60,444 nucleotides of DNA from NCBI GenBank assembly GCA_016213135.1, contig JACRBQ010000092.1:1-60444 (forward strand), in the 5' to 3' direction. The position numbers and the translations under genes are program-made. The stretch is from Chloroflexota bacterium (lineage in GTDB: Bacteria > Chloroflexota > Anaerolineae > Anaerolineales > VGOW01). Below the pieces are notes generated by a model. It made no database searches. It was not told the DNA's origin and saw only the letters and a list, made by a program, of their open reading frames with translations. Below are positions 30,891 through 39,244 of this stretch, piece by piece (position 1 is the stretch's first letter; every line of letters starts with the position of its first letter).

Positions 30891-32658
30891 CGCCTTTGCC
30901 GAAGATGGGGATAGTGACGAGGACCTTCGACCCGCTGTCGGGCGCTGAGAGGATCTCCGTAGTTCCGTTCAACGACCGCACCCGGTCGGCAATGCCGCGC
31001 AAGCCAAAATGCTCGCGGCTGAATTCGCGGGCCAGCGCCATGTGCGGATCAAACCCGTGGCCGTTGTCGCTCACCGCCAGCATGGCCTGATCGGCGGCCA
31101 CTTCGACGCACACCCGCGCCTGTGTGGCTCCGGCATGCCGCACCACGTTGGTGAGGGCTTCCTGCGCGATGCGATACAGGCTGCGTTTGGCCCGCGCCGG
31201 GATGGCCCCAAAATCGCCGCGCACAGTGATGTCGGCCTCCAACGGGTGGGCCCGACAGGCCTCGGTCACGTATCGGCGAAGGTCGTTGCCGAATTGCTGG
31301 GCCGTGAGTTCCGAAGGCCAAATGTCCAGAATGGACTGGCGCACTTCTTCACGGGTGGCCTGAGCGAGACTCAACAAATGCGCCAGCTCGTCTTTTACGG
31401 TCGAGGGTTTCTCCGGCAGGAGCTTGACGCAGGCATCCAGTGAATAAGTGATGCCGAAGAGTGATTGTGAAACCGTGTCGTGGATTTCGCGCGCAATGCG
31501 AACGCGCTCATCTTGCACGGCCAGGCGCTGCGCCCGGTCGATGCACAACAAGGTTGTGCCCACGGCCACCGAAGCCTGACTGGCAATGGCCTGTAGCGAG
31601 CTTTGGCGGGCGGCATCCACGGCCTCCGAGGCGTCCACCAGCAACACACCCACGGGGTGCTCGCGCAGCAACATGGGAAAAATGTGATAGGGCCCCAAGC
31701 CCAGGCTGTTGTTGATCTGCCCGTGTGATGTGAACTGGCCCACGCATGACAACCGCGCCCGGCCGTTGAGCAACGTCTCGGCGATCACGCCCGCCCCGGC
31801 AGTCAGCGGCACCCGCGCCGGGTGCGGCAGGCCGCCCGCGAAGACGGGTGCGCCGCCGTGGGCCTTGCCCAGCCACGAGGTCATCACCGGGTCGTTTTGA
31901 TCCACCAGCGCAACCACGGCTTGCGAGAAACCGAGATCGCCGGTGATGGCCTCCAGCACGCGCTCTTCCACTTCGTTGACGTCTGCGGCGCTTTGCAGCG
32001 AAAGCGTGAGTTGATGGATGATTTCGAGATCGCGATGGGCGCGCGCCAGATCGTCGCGCGCCGCGCGCAGCCGCCCCAACAGAACGGGCTGGTAACCAAA
32101 CACCCCGGCGATAATGAAGTACCCCGCGCATTGGGTGATGACTATGAGCCAGTCGGGCGTGGGGCGGAAAGGCCACAGGCTGGCAACGAAGAGGCCGCTC
32201 AAAGTTCCGGCGGCGAGCAGCGCCCCCGGCACCTGGAAGAAGAATGCTGCGGCCAGGAGCGGGCTGAAACTATAAAGCGTGTAGGGGCTGCGCGTGTAGC
32301 CGGTGGCCGCCAGCAGCACGGCGTTGAATATAAGATCAACCGCCAGCACGTGCGGCCAGCGCTGAACGACGCGATTAAGTTGCGCCGGGCGGAGAGTGAT
32401 AAGTAAATTGCTGGCGACCGCCGCCAGAAAAATGAGGGACTGGCGAGGGGCCGGGCCAGAGCCTCCAATTATGAGGAAGAACAACGGCAATGCCAGCCCC
32501 GCCCAACGGTAGAGCACCAGCAACCGGAATATCGGCTGGAATTGTGCGCTATCGTCGGCGGATTGCGAGTTGGGCGTATGCACTGGTGAGGGCCTGCAGC
32601 GATTATTGCACTCTAGGCTATCGCTGTCAACGGAATTGCGCCGACGGGTATGTTTCAT
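30871..32658 (-). CDS. membrane-bound sensor histidine kinase with GAF domain
   Basis: This is a 595-residue protein from the ATG at 32658; a TTG at 32694 would add 12 residues. Five to six hydrophobic segments lie between about 45 and 195. A short linker coil and a GAF domain follow (about 215-370), then DHp with phospho-His in RIAREIHDTVSQSLFGI and HATPase with EALTNVVRHAGA and VSDNGHGFDPH. It is the partner of the overlapping NarL-type regulator. The multi-span N-terminus without a large periplasmic loop suggests sensing in or at the membrane, perhaps quinone redox state. Confidence 0.9.
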   Translation of the reverse strand: MKHTRRRNSVDSDSLECNNRCRPSPVHTPNSQSADDSAQFQPIFRLLVLYRWAGLALPLFFLIIGGSGPAPRQSLIFLAAVASNLLITLRPAQLNRVVQRWPHVLAVDLIFNAVLLAATGYTRSPYTLYSFSPLLAAAFFFQVPGALLAAGTLSGLFVASLWPFRPTPDWLIVITQCAGYFIIAGVFGYQPVLLGRLRAARDDLARAHRDLEIIHQLTLSLQSAADVNEVEERVLEAITGDLGFSQAVVALVDQNDPVMTSWLGKAHGGAPVFAGGLPHPARVPLTAGAGVIAETLLNGRARLSCVGQFTSHGQINNSLGLGPYHIFPMLLREHPVGVLLVDASEAVDAARQSSLQAIASQASVAVGTTLLCIDRAQRLAVQDERVRIAREIHDTVSQSLFGITYSLDACVKLLPEKPSTVKDELAHLLSLAQATREEVRQSILDIWPSELTAQQFGNDLRRYVTEACRAHPLEADITVRGDFGAIPARAKRSLYRIAQEALTNVVRHAGATQARVCVEVAADQAMLAVSDNGHGFDPHMALAREFSREHFGLRGIADRVRSLNGTTEILSAPDSGSKVLVTIPIFGKGDDKSRD

Positions 32659-32740
32659 TATGGAGGGGGAGTAAAATAATGGCAGTTTGTGCAACTATTG
32701 GCGGGGCAGCGTGAGCGCCGCCAGACGGGAGAGAAAAGCT

Positions 32741-33157
32741 ATGACTACAGTTAACTTTGTTGGGCGCAGGAGAGGGTTCCGTGGGTTCGGAGGGGGCTTG
32801 CGCCGACCCATGATGGGCCGCCGTGGGGCGTTCATGGGCCTCGGCTGCTTGCTGCCCATCCTATGCCTGGGCGCTGCCGTTGTTGCCTACATGCTGTTGT
32901 CCGGCGGGCGCAGAGTGGGGCCGTTCGGAAGCCCCGCCCCCGGCGGATTCAGTCAACGGCAGCTATTCGCAACGAGTGCGCTCGAGGAGAGAGTTGCTTT
33001 CGCTGAGGCTGAAGCCGATGCCAAAGTGGCAAGTCCGGCGTCGGCCCGGACGTTGGCCCAGGCCCCCGCCCCACGGCAAGACGGAGTTAAGATGATTCAA
33101 CACGAGGGGCAGTCCCGCCACCTGCATTTCGGGCGCGCCCAGCAGGCGAATGGTTAA
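32741..33157 (+). CDS. small single-span membrane protein, hypothetical
   Basis: This 138-residue protein has an Arg/Gly-rich N-terminus (GRRRGFRGFGGGLRRPMMGRRG), one strong hydrophobic segment at about 30-52 (CLLPILCLGAAVVAYMLL) and a hydrophilic Ala/Gln-rich tail. The ATG at 32741 is preceded by GGGAGAG; the longer frame from 32687 lacks support. It is divergent from the kinase gene and convergent with the esterase gene. I do not recognise it. Confidence 0.65.
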   Translation: MTTVNFVGRRRGFRGFGGGLRRPMMGRRGAFMGLGCLLPILCLGAAVVAYMLLSGGRRVGPFGSPAPGGFSQRQLFATSALEERVAFAEAEADAKVASPASARTLAQAPAPRQDGVKMIQHEGQSRHLHFGRAQQANG

Positions 33158-33167
33158 GCGAGGCGCG

Positions 33168-33815
33168 CTATGGCTCATCGGACGCTACCCGCCGCATCAA
33201 GCCCCTCACAAAGCTCAACTCGTCCTCATTGACGGCATGGCCCATGTTCGGATACAGCCGCTCGGTGACCTCGCCGCCCAAGCGCCTCAGCACCTCGGCG
33301 GTGTGATCCACCCGCTCTTTGGGGATGTGGAAATCCGCGTCGCTGCATCCGAGAAAAACGGGCGTGCCGGCAAGCGAACCGGCATAATCGCGCGGCGTGC
33401 CGTCGGGGCCGATGAGGCCGCCGCTGAGGCCGATGATCCCGCCATAGCGTTGGGCGTGGCGGGCCGCAAATTCGAGCGTGAGGCAAGCGCCTTGCGAAAA
33501 GCCCAGCAGCGTTGTGCGCCGGGGCGGAATGTTAGCCTGAGCAACGCGAGCGAGCGCCTCCTCGACGACGGCGAGCGCAGAGGACAGCCACGGTTCGTAG
33601 CCGGCGATGGGTTCGAGAAAGCGATTGGGATACCAGGTATTGTTGGCAGCTTGCGGGGCGAAATAGGCAAAAGCGGGCTGCGCCAGATCGGTCGCCAGGG
33701 CAGTATGTCGGAGGCAGTAGCCCCACGCCCGTGGATCATTATCATCGCCGCGCGCGCGGTCAAACGGTGCGCCACCGGTCAAAAACGGCTGGTTACGGTG
33801 GGGGTTATCAGTCAC
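33168..33815 (-). CDS. carboxylesterase/phospholipase family hydrolase with apparent compensated double frameshift
   Basis: This is a 215-residue alpha/beta hydrolase. The nucleophile is in LLGFSQGACL, Asp in GCSDADFHIP and His in YPNMGHAVNED, giving a complete Ser-Asp-His triad. The GTG at 33815 gives VTDNPHRNQPF. Between about 33701 and 33755 the open frame reads an un-family-like stretch (RGDDNDPRAWGYCLRHT), while another frame reads AAMIMIHGRGATASDIL, the expected first strand and oxyanion HGRG loop. Two opposite frameshifts would explain this, either real or from sequencing error. If real, the oxyanion hole is altered. The long frame extending to 34964 is antisense to the next gene and is not coding. 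Confidence 0.75.
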   Translation of the reverse strand: MTDNPHRNQPFLTGGAPFDRARGDDNDPRAWGYCLRHTALATDLAQPAFAYFAPQAANNTWYPNRFLEPIAGYEPWLSSALAVVEEALARVAQANIPPRRTTLLGFSQGACLTLEFAARHAQRYGGIIGLSGGLIGPDGTPRDYAGSLAGTPVFLGCSDADFHIPKERVDHTAEVLRRLGGEVTERLYPNMGHAVNEDELSFVRGLMRRVASDEP

Positions 33816-33909
33816 GCCTCGTCTTATTCCAACAGGAAATAGCCGCCCATTCCGGAAGGGCGACAGTTCCTTTGGCAAAGCACCGGGCTTGGGTGTAACA
33901 TCCACCGTC

Positions 33910-34926
33910 ATGAAATTCGGCCCCCTCCCCCTCGATCTCGCTCCCGGCAAAATCCTCGGCCACAACATGGCCGGCCCCGACGGCAAGCGCCTGTTGCGCA
34001 AAGGCAAGCCGTTGACGGTAGAGGATTTACTGGCCCTGAAAGACATGGGCCGCAAGATGGTGTACGTGGCCGAACTGGAGCCGGGCGATGTGACCGAGGA
34101 TGACGCCGCCCGCCAGATGATGAAAACGGCGATGGGCCGGGGATTGCGCCCTTCGGGGCCGGCCTCGGGGCGGGTGAATTTGCTGGCCGCGGCCCCGGGG
34201 GTAGTCCGGGTGGATGTGGATAAACTGTCCCGGCTGAATGAATGTGAGGGCGTCACCGTGGCCACCGTTCGCGCCCATTCGCCCGTGCGGGCGCGGCAGA
34301 TCGCGGCCACTATTAAAATCATCCCCTTTGCCGTGCCCGACTCGATCCTGCAAAGTGTGGACTCGCTCGGCGGGCCGATCGTGTGGGTGGATGCCTTGAC
34401 GCCCAGAGTGGTCGGCGTGATTCTCTCCGGCTCGCCTTCGGCCAAAGAGCGCGTGGTGCAGGATTTTGATGCGCCGCTCAAGGGCCGTGTGGCGTCGCTA
34501 GGCTCGGAAGTGAAGATGGAAGAATTCGTGTCACTGGAGGACGAAACCGGCGAGGAGCAACTGGCCGAGGCGCTTGCCCGGCAGCGGGCAGCGGGGGCAC
34601 AGTTGATTGTGCTGGCCGGTGAGACGGCCATTATGGATCGCCACGATATTGCCCCGCGGGCCATTGAGCGGGCGGGAGGCGTGGTAACTTGCTTTGGCGC
34701 GCCGGTCGATCCGGGCAATTTGCTGATGGTGGGATACCTGGGCGAGCTGCCGGTGTTGGGTGCGCCCGGCTGCGCCCGCAGCCGCAAAGTGAACGTGGTG
34801 GATTGGGTGTTGCCGCGTTTGCTGGCGGGCGACCATTTGACACGCCGAGACGTTATGGATTTGGGACACGGCGGCCTGTTGGAAGAAATCCCCGAACGGC
34901 CACAACCTAGAGAAAAAGAAGGGTAA
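33910..34926 (+). CDS. molybdopterin-binding (MoeA/Mog-like) domain protein
   Basis: This 338-residue protein starts MKFGPLPLDLAPGKILGHNM. The C-terminal half (about 150-320) resembles the molybdopterin-binding MoaB/Mog fold: VVGVILSGSPSAKERVV, then LIVLAGETAIMDRHDIAPRAI and GAPVDPGNLLMVGYLGELPVLGAPGCARS. Proteins of this type are often encoded near xanthine-dehydrogenase/CODH-family enzymes and are thought to assist cofactor handling. It stands 230 bp upstream of the form II cox operon on the same strand. An in-frame ATG at 33889 is possible but has no better ribosome site. Confidence 0.78.
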   Translation: MKFGPLPLDLAPGKILGHNMAGPDGKRLLRKGKPLTVEDLLALKDMGRKMVYVAELEPGDVTEDDAARQMMKTAMGRGLRPSGPASGRVNLLAAAPGVVRVDVDKLSRLNECEGVTVATVRAHSPVRARQIAATIKIIPFAVPDSILQSVDSLGGPIVWVDALTPRVVGVILSGSPSAKERVVQDFDAPLKGRVASLGSEVKMEEFVSLEDETGEEQLAEALARQRAAGAQLIVLAGETAIMDRHDIAPRAIERAGGVVTCFGAPVDPGNLLMVGYLGELPVLGAPGCARSRKVNVVDWVLPRLLAGDHLTRRDVMDLGHGGLLEEIPERPQPREKEG

Positions 34927-35025
34927 TTCGGGCGGGATTTGCCATTGCCATTGTGCTGGTGCAATTACCTCGGTGCCTCTGATTTCCGGGAGAATCAAGC
35001 GTATAGCGAACAGCAGAAAAGGAAG

Positions 35026-35054
35026 TTGACTTTTTGGAGTATATTGCATAAAGT
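35026..35054 (+). promoter_or_regulatory. sigma70-like promoter for the form II cox operon
   Basis: TTGACT (35026-35031), a 17-bp spacer, then TAAAGT (35049-35054), in an AT-rich island within GC-rich DNA about 105 bp upstream of the first gene. Nothing else is recognised in the 232-bp gap 34927-35158. Confidence 0.5.
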
Positions 35055-35158
35055 AGTTGTATATCGCCGACGTTCACCCTGAGGAATCACATGGCAGTCT
35101 CACATTAATCCGCGCCGGGCCTTTCTCGGCAACGTCCAACTCGCTAGGAGGCTATCGT

Positions 35159-35626
35159 ATGAAACAGTCCGTAACCATCACCGTCAATGGGGTCACACAG
35201 ACCCATAAGGTGGAACCCCGGACGTTGCTCGCGCACTATCTGCGCGACACGCTGGGGCTGACCGGCACCACCATCGGTTGTGACACCAGCCAGTGTGGGT
35301 CTTGCACCGTACTGCTCGATGGCGCGGCTGTCAAGAGTTGCACGGTGCTGGCCTTGCAGGCCGATGGCAGCCGGGTGACGACCATCGAAGGCCTGGCCAA
35401 AGACGGCAAGCTGCACGCGATGCAGGAAGCCTTCTGGGCAGAGCACGGGCTGCAATGCGGATTCTGCACCCCCGGCATGATCATGACGGCGGTCGATATG
35501 CTCAACGGCAACCCGCACCCGACCGAGGAGCAGATTCGGCACGGGCTGGAAGGCAACATGTGCCGCTGCACCGGCTATCAGAACATCGTCAAAGCCATTC
35601 AACACGCGGCCGAGAGCAGCAGGTGA
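35159..35626 (+). CDS. form II CODH-type small [2Fe-2S] subunit
   Basis: This 155-residue protein has a plant-ferredoxin-like cluster motif [15 protein letters not shown]...C and a second, helical-domain cluster motif QCGFCTPGM...[11 protein letters not shown], as in all xanthine-dehydrogenase-family small subunits. The ATG at 35159 is preceded by TAGGAGG (about 35145). It transfers electrons from the molybdenum site to the FAD subunit. It is the first gene of an S-L-M ordered operon, the order usual for form II (not verified CO-oxidising) enzymes. Confidence 0.92.
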   Translation: MKQSVTITVNGVTQTHKVEPRTLLAHYLRDTLGLTGTTIGCDTSQCGSCTVLLDGAAVKSCTVLALQADGSRVTTIEGLAKDGKLHAMQEAFWAEHGLQCGFCTPGMIMTAVDMLNGNPHPTEEQIRHGLEGNMCRCTGYQNIVKAIQHAAESSR

Positions 35627-35677
35627 GAGTTGGAGGCGGGGGTCAGGGTGTTTCCAACTCTAACTCCAACTCCAACC
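35625..35677. repeat. GAGTTGGAG word-repeat hairpin
   Basis: GAGAGTTGGAGGC faces CAACTCTAACTCCAACTCC in the spacer between the small and large subunit genes. Confidence 0.7.
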
Positions 35678-35710
35678 GTTGACTTCCATTTCATCCGAGG
35701 AGACAAACTT

Positions 35711-38050
35711 ATGGCTAAGTACGTCGGCACCAGCATGAAGCGGCGCGAAGACCCGCGCTTTATCCAGGGCAAAGGCTCGTACGTGGCGAACTTGAGCCTG
35801 CCCAACACGGCCTATCTGGCGATTAAGCGCAGCCCTTACGCGCACGCCACAATCAAAAAGATCCATACCAGGAAAGCGAAGGCACTGCCGGGCGTGATCG
35901 CCGTGTTCACCGGCGAAGACACCGCCGATCTGGGCAACCTGCCCTGCGGCTGGAACGTGCCCGGCATCAAAGTGCCGCCGAACCGTTGTCTGCAAACCGA
36001 CAAAGTGCGCCACGTCGGCGACCGGGTGGCCATGGTGGTAGCCGAGTCCCCCTATATTGCCGCCGACGCCCTCGACCTGATCGAAGTGGACTACGGGCCC
36101 CTGCCTTCAGTGACCGATGCCCGCAAGACCGCCGAGCCGGGCGCGCCCGTCCTCCACGACAGTGTGCCCGACAACGTCAGCTACACCTGGGCGATCGGTA
36201 GCAAGGAAGACACGGATAAGGCGTTTGCCGCCGCCGACCAGGTGGTCGAGCTGGAACTGGTCAATCAGCGGCTGATTGCCACCGCCATGGAACCGCGCGC
36301 GGCGGTGGCCCAATGGGACTCGTCCAAAGAGGAAATGACTCTCTGGACCACGAGTCAAAACCCCAACCTCACCCGCATCGTGCTCAGCGCTTTCGTTCTC
36401 TTCATCCCCGAGCACAAGCTGCGCCTGATCTCGCCCGATGTAGGCGGCGGCTTCGGCAGCAAGATTCCGACGTACCCCGAAGAGGCTCTCGTGCCGTGGG
36501 CGGCCCGCAAGGTGGGCCGGCCCGTCAAGTGGGTGGCGACGCGCAGCGAGTCAAGCGTGTCGGATAGCCAGGGCCGCGATCACGTGACCGACTGCCGCAT
36601 GGCGCTCAAGAACGGAACCATCACCGGCCTGCACGTCAAGACCTGGGCGAACAATGGCGCCTACATCTCCACCGTGGCCCCCCTCATCCCGACCGCGTTG
36701 TACCTCACCCTGCTGTCGGGTTTGTATAAGATACCGGCCATCTATGGCGAGATGCTGGGGACGCTCTCCAACACCGTGTGGGTGGATGCCTACCGGGGCG
36801 CGGGTCGGCCCGAGGCCGCCTATTTGGTTGAGCGGCTGGTTGACCTGGCGGCCCAGAAGCTCAACATGGACCCCATCGAGTTCCGCCGCAAGAACTTCAT
36901 CCCCGCCGGCGACTTCCCGTACCAGACCCCGGTGGCCTTCCAGTACGACAGCGGCAATTATCAAGCCGCGATGGACAAGGCGGTTGAAATGGCCGGCTAC
37001 CCGGCCATGCGCCAGCGCCAGGCCGAGGCCCGCAAACAAGGCAAGCTGGTGGGCATCGGCATCGGCGCCTGCATCGAAGCCAGCGGCCCGGCGCCCTCCA
37101 AGGTGGCCGGCGCGCTCGGCGGCGTGACCGGGTTCTGGGAAAGCGGCGGCATCCGCGTCCACGCCACGGGCAAGGTGACCGTGTTAACCGGGGCGCACTC
37201 GCACGGCCAGGGCCACGAAACGACCATGACCCAAATCGTGGCCGACGAATTCGGCATCGACATCAACGACGTCGATCTCGTGCATGGCGACACCGCCGTG
37301 ATCCCGAACGGCATGGGCACGTACGGCAGCCGCAGCACCTCGGTCGGCGGCAGCGCGCTGGTGCGCAGCGCCGAAAAGATGCGAGCCAAGTTGATCAAGA
37401 TCGCCGCCCATCAACTGGAAGCCGCGGTGGAAGACATGGTCTATGACAGGGATAATGGCAAGGTGTATGTGAAAGGCTCGCCCAACAAGTCGAAGGCTTT
37501 CGGCGAATTGGCGTTTGCCGCCTACACCGCCCACAACCTGCCCGACGGTTTGGAGCCGGGTCTCGAGGAAAATGCCTACTACGATCCGGCCAACTTCACT
37601 TTCCCGAACAGCGTCCACATCGCGCAGGTCGAGGTCGACGCCGAGACCGGCGAGATCAAGATTCAACGCTACGTGGCCGTCGACGACGTGGGCAAGGTCA
37701 TCAACCCGCTCATCGTCAACGGCCAGGTGGCGGGCGGCGTGGCCCAGGGAGTGGGGCAGGCGCTCACCGAAGGCGCGGTCTACGACGATAACGGCCAATT
37801 GGTCACGTCCAACCTGATGGAGTATGCCCTTCCGCACGCCGACCTCCTCCCGATGATCGAAACGGGCCGCACCGAAACACCCTCGCCGCACAATCCGCTG
37901 GGCGTGAAGGGTGTGGGTGAGATGGGGACGATTGCCGCGACTCCGGCCATTGTGAACGCCGTGATGGATGCGCTGGCGCCCTTGGGTGTGAAACACATCG
38001 ACATGCCGCTGACCGCCGAGAAAGTTTGGCGGGCGATCAGCAAACGGTAG
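35711..38050 (+). CDS. form II CODH-type molybdenum hydroxylase large subunit
   Basis: This 779-residue protein of the xanthine oxidase/CoxL family starts MAKYVGTSMKRREDPRF, with GAGGAG ahead of the ATG. The active-site loop reads AYRGAGR near residue 360, the form II signature, not the form I AYXCSFR. Molybdopterin motifs GGGFGSK, GQGHETT and the catalytic Glu in GVKGVGEMGT near the C-terminus are intact. The substrate is unknown: form II enzymes are generally thought to oxidise other aldehydes, purines or aromatics, and CO activity is disputed. The stop codon TAG is part of a palindromic element that begins at 38047. Confidence 0.92.
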   Translation: MAKYVGTSMKRREDPRFIQGKGSYVANLSLPNTAYLAIKRSPYAHATIKKIHTRKAKALPGVIAVFTGEDTADLGNLPCGWNVPGIKVPPNRCLQTDKVRHVGDRVAMVVAESPYIAADALDLIEVDYGPLPSVTDARKTAEPGAPVLHDSVPDNVSYTWAIGSKEDTDKAFAAADQVVELELVNQRLIATAMEPRAAVAQWDSSKEEMTLWTTSQNPNLTRIVLSAFVLFIPEHKLRLISPDVGGGFGSKIPTYPEEALVPWAARKVGRPVKWVATRSESSVSDSQGRDHVTDCRMALKNGTITGLHVKTWANNGAYISTVAPLIPTALYLTLLSGLYKIPAIYGEMLGTLSNTVWVDAYRGAGRPEAAYLVERLVDLAAQKLNMDPIEFRRKNFIPAGDFPYQTPVAFQYDSGNYQAAMDKAVEMAGYPAMRQRQAEARKQGKLVGIGIGACIEASGPAPSKVAGALGGVTGFWESGGIRVHATGKVTVLTGAHSHGQGHETTMTQIVADEFGIDINDVDLVHGDTAVIPNGMGTYGSRSTSVGGSALVRSAEKMRAKLIKIAAHQLEAAVEDMVYDRDNGKVYVKGSPNKSKAFGELAFAAYTAHNLPDGLEPGLEENAYYDPANFTFPNSVHIAQVEVDAETGEIKIQRYVAVDDVGKVINPLIVNGQVAGGVAQGVGQALTEGAVYDDNGQLVTSNLMEYALPHADLLPMIETGRTETPSPHNPLGVKGVGEMGTIAATPAIVNAVMDALAPLGVKHIDMPLTAEKVWRAISKR

Positions 38051-38099
38051 GGGCAGGGCTTGTCCCTGCCTTTTGGGCGACCACGAGGGTCGCCCCTAC
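38047..38099. repeat. double hairpin element (two 8-bp-stem/5-nt-loop units)
   Basis: Unit 1: GGGCAGGG, CTTGT, CCCTGCC at 38051-38070. Unit 2: GGGCGACC, ACGAG, GGTCGCCC at 38075-38095. The outer GTAGGGG (38047-38053) pairs with CCCCTAC (38093-38099). It contains both stem types found inside coding regions at 20006 and 14013. Confidence 0.8.
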
Positions 38100-38111
38100 G
38101 GGAGACTAGTT

Positions 38112-38984
38112 ATGTACACTGCCGAATTCGATTACCATCGCCCCGCCACCCTCGCGGAAGCGATCAAAATCCTGGGGAAGAACAAGAACTCCAAAGTGCT
38201 GGCAGGCGGGCACAGCCTGTTGCCTGCCATGAAGCTGCGCGTGGCCGAGCCGGCTGCGCTGGTGGATATTGGCCGACTCAAGGGTCTGAGCGGGATTAAG
38301 GCGAGCAAGAAGGGAGTGAAGATCGGCGCGCTAACCACCCACGCCGCCGTGGCCGCCTCGAAGGACCTCACCAAAGCCTGCCCCCTTCTGGCTGAAGCCG
38401 CCGCCCAGATTGGCGATACTCAGGTGCGGAACCGGGGCACTATGGGCGGCTCACTGGCTCATGCCGACCCGGCAGCCGATTACCCCACGGTGTTGATGGC
38501 GCTCGAAGCGGTCATCACGGCCACCGGCAAGAACGGCGGGCGCGACATCGCGGCGGCCAAGTTCTTCAAAGACATCTTCACCACGGCGCTTAAGTCCGGC
38601 GAGATCATCACGGCCATTACCGTGCCGGCCTACAACAACTTGCCGCACATGGGCGGCTGCTACCTCAAGCACCGCCACCCGGCCTCGTCGTACGCGGTGG
38701 TGGGCGTGGCCGCCATGGTCGGCCTCGGCGAAAACGGCGTCGTGACCCGGACCAGCATTGCCGTGGGTGGTGTGACCGGCGTAGCCGTGCGCTGCACTGC
38801 CGCCGAAAAAGCGCTTGCCGGCATGGCCCCCACGGCTGAAAATATTGCCGCCGCTGCCGCCAAGGTGGCCGCGGCGCTCGGACACCCCATGGGCGACCAC
38901 TACGCCTCGGGCGAATACCGCGTTCATCTCGCCACCGTCCTCGCCAAACGCGCGCTGACCGCAGCGGTGGAGCGGGCAAAGTAG
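38112..38984 (+). CDS. form II CODH-type FAD-binding medium subunit
   Basis: This 290-residue protein has the FAD-binding motifs [15 protein letters not shown] and TMGGSLAHADPAADYP, and the C-terminal CO-dehydrogenase flavoprotein domain. It accepts electrons from the small subunit and passes them to an external acceptor, probably quinone. The ATG at 38112 lies just after the palindromic element; the longer frame from 38073 is encoded by that element. It is the last gene of the S-L-M operon. Confidence 0.92.
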   Translation: MYTAEFDYHRPATLAEAIKILGKNKNSKVLAGGHSLLPAMKLRVAEPAALVDIGRLKGLSGIKASKKGVKIGALTTHAAVAASKDLTKACPLLAEAAAQIGDTQVRNRGTMGGSLAHADPAADYPTVLMALEAVITATGKNGGRDIAAAKFFKDIFTTALKSGEIITAITVPAYNNLPHMGGCYLKHRHPASSYAVVGVAAMVGLGENGVVTRTSIAVGGVTGVAVRCTAAEKALAGMAPTAENIAAAAAKVAAALGHPMGDHYASGEYRVHLATVLAKRALTAAVERAK

Positions 38985-38988
38985 AATA

Positions 38989-39016
38989 GAGTTGGAGTTG
39001 GAGTTGGAGTTGGTTT
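38989..39016. repeat. GAGTTGGAGTTGGAGTT tandem word repeat
   Basis: Four to five GAGTTG units directly after the form II medium subunit stop. No opposing arm is close by. Confidence 0.75.
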
Positions 39017-39069
39017 GAGCTTGAGTAGGCAGACCCGCAGGGTCTGTTGAGGATGCTGGAAATCAATCG

Positions 39070-39101
39070 CTGCGGCCTCCGCGTGATACGGGAGGCCGCA
39101 G
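39070..39101 (+). terminator. 11-bp perfect hairpin after the form II cox operon
   Basis: CTGCGGCCTCC (39070-39080) and GGAGGCCGCAG (39091-39101) with a 10-nt loop. A smaller CAGACCC/GGGTCTG hairpin lies just before it. No T-run; transcript end inferred from position. Confidence 0.45.
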
Positions 39102-39135
39102 TGGAGTCTCAGGCGCGGCTGTTGCCCGCGGGGCG

Positions 39136-39141
39136 TATAAT
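39136..39141 (+). promoter_or_regulatory. TATAAT box upstream of the third kinase gene
   Basis: A consensus -10 hexamer about 105 bp before the kinase ATG. No convincing -35 at 16-18 bp. The rest of the 260-bp gap 38985-39244 holds the word repeat and hairpins. Confidence 0.3.
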
Positions 39142-39244
39142 TGCGTTGAGGCTCGAATGCCGAGTAGTGAGGCTGAATCCTTGAGAGCTTGCGCACTTCC
39201 AGAATTGCTCTTCCCGCGTGTTCCACAAAATCGCCGAGCAGCCC

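Noticed and set aside
33168-34964. 598-codon minus-strand frame as a single protein
   Set aside because: Its first two thirds are antisense to the molybdopterin-binding protein gene; only the last 215 codons encode the esterase.
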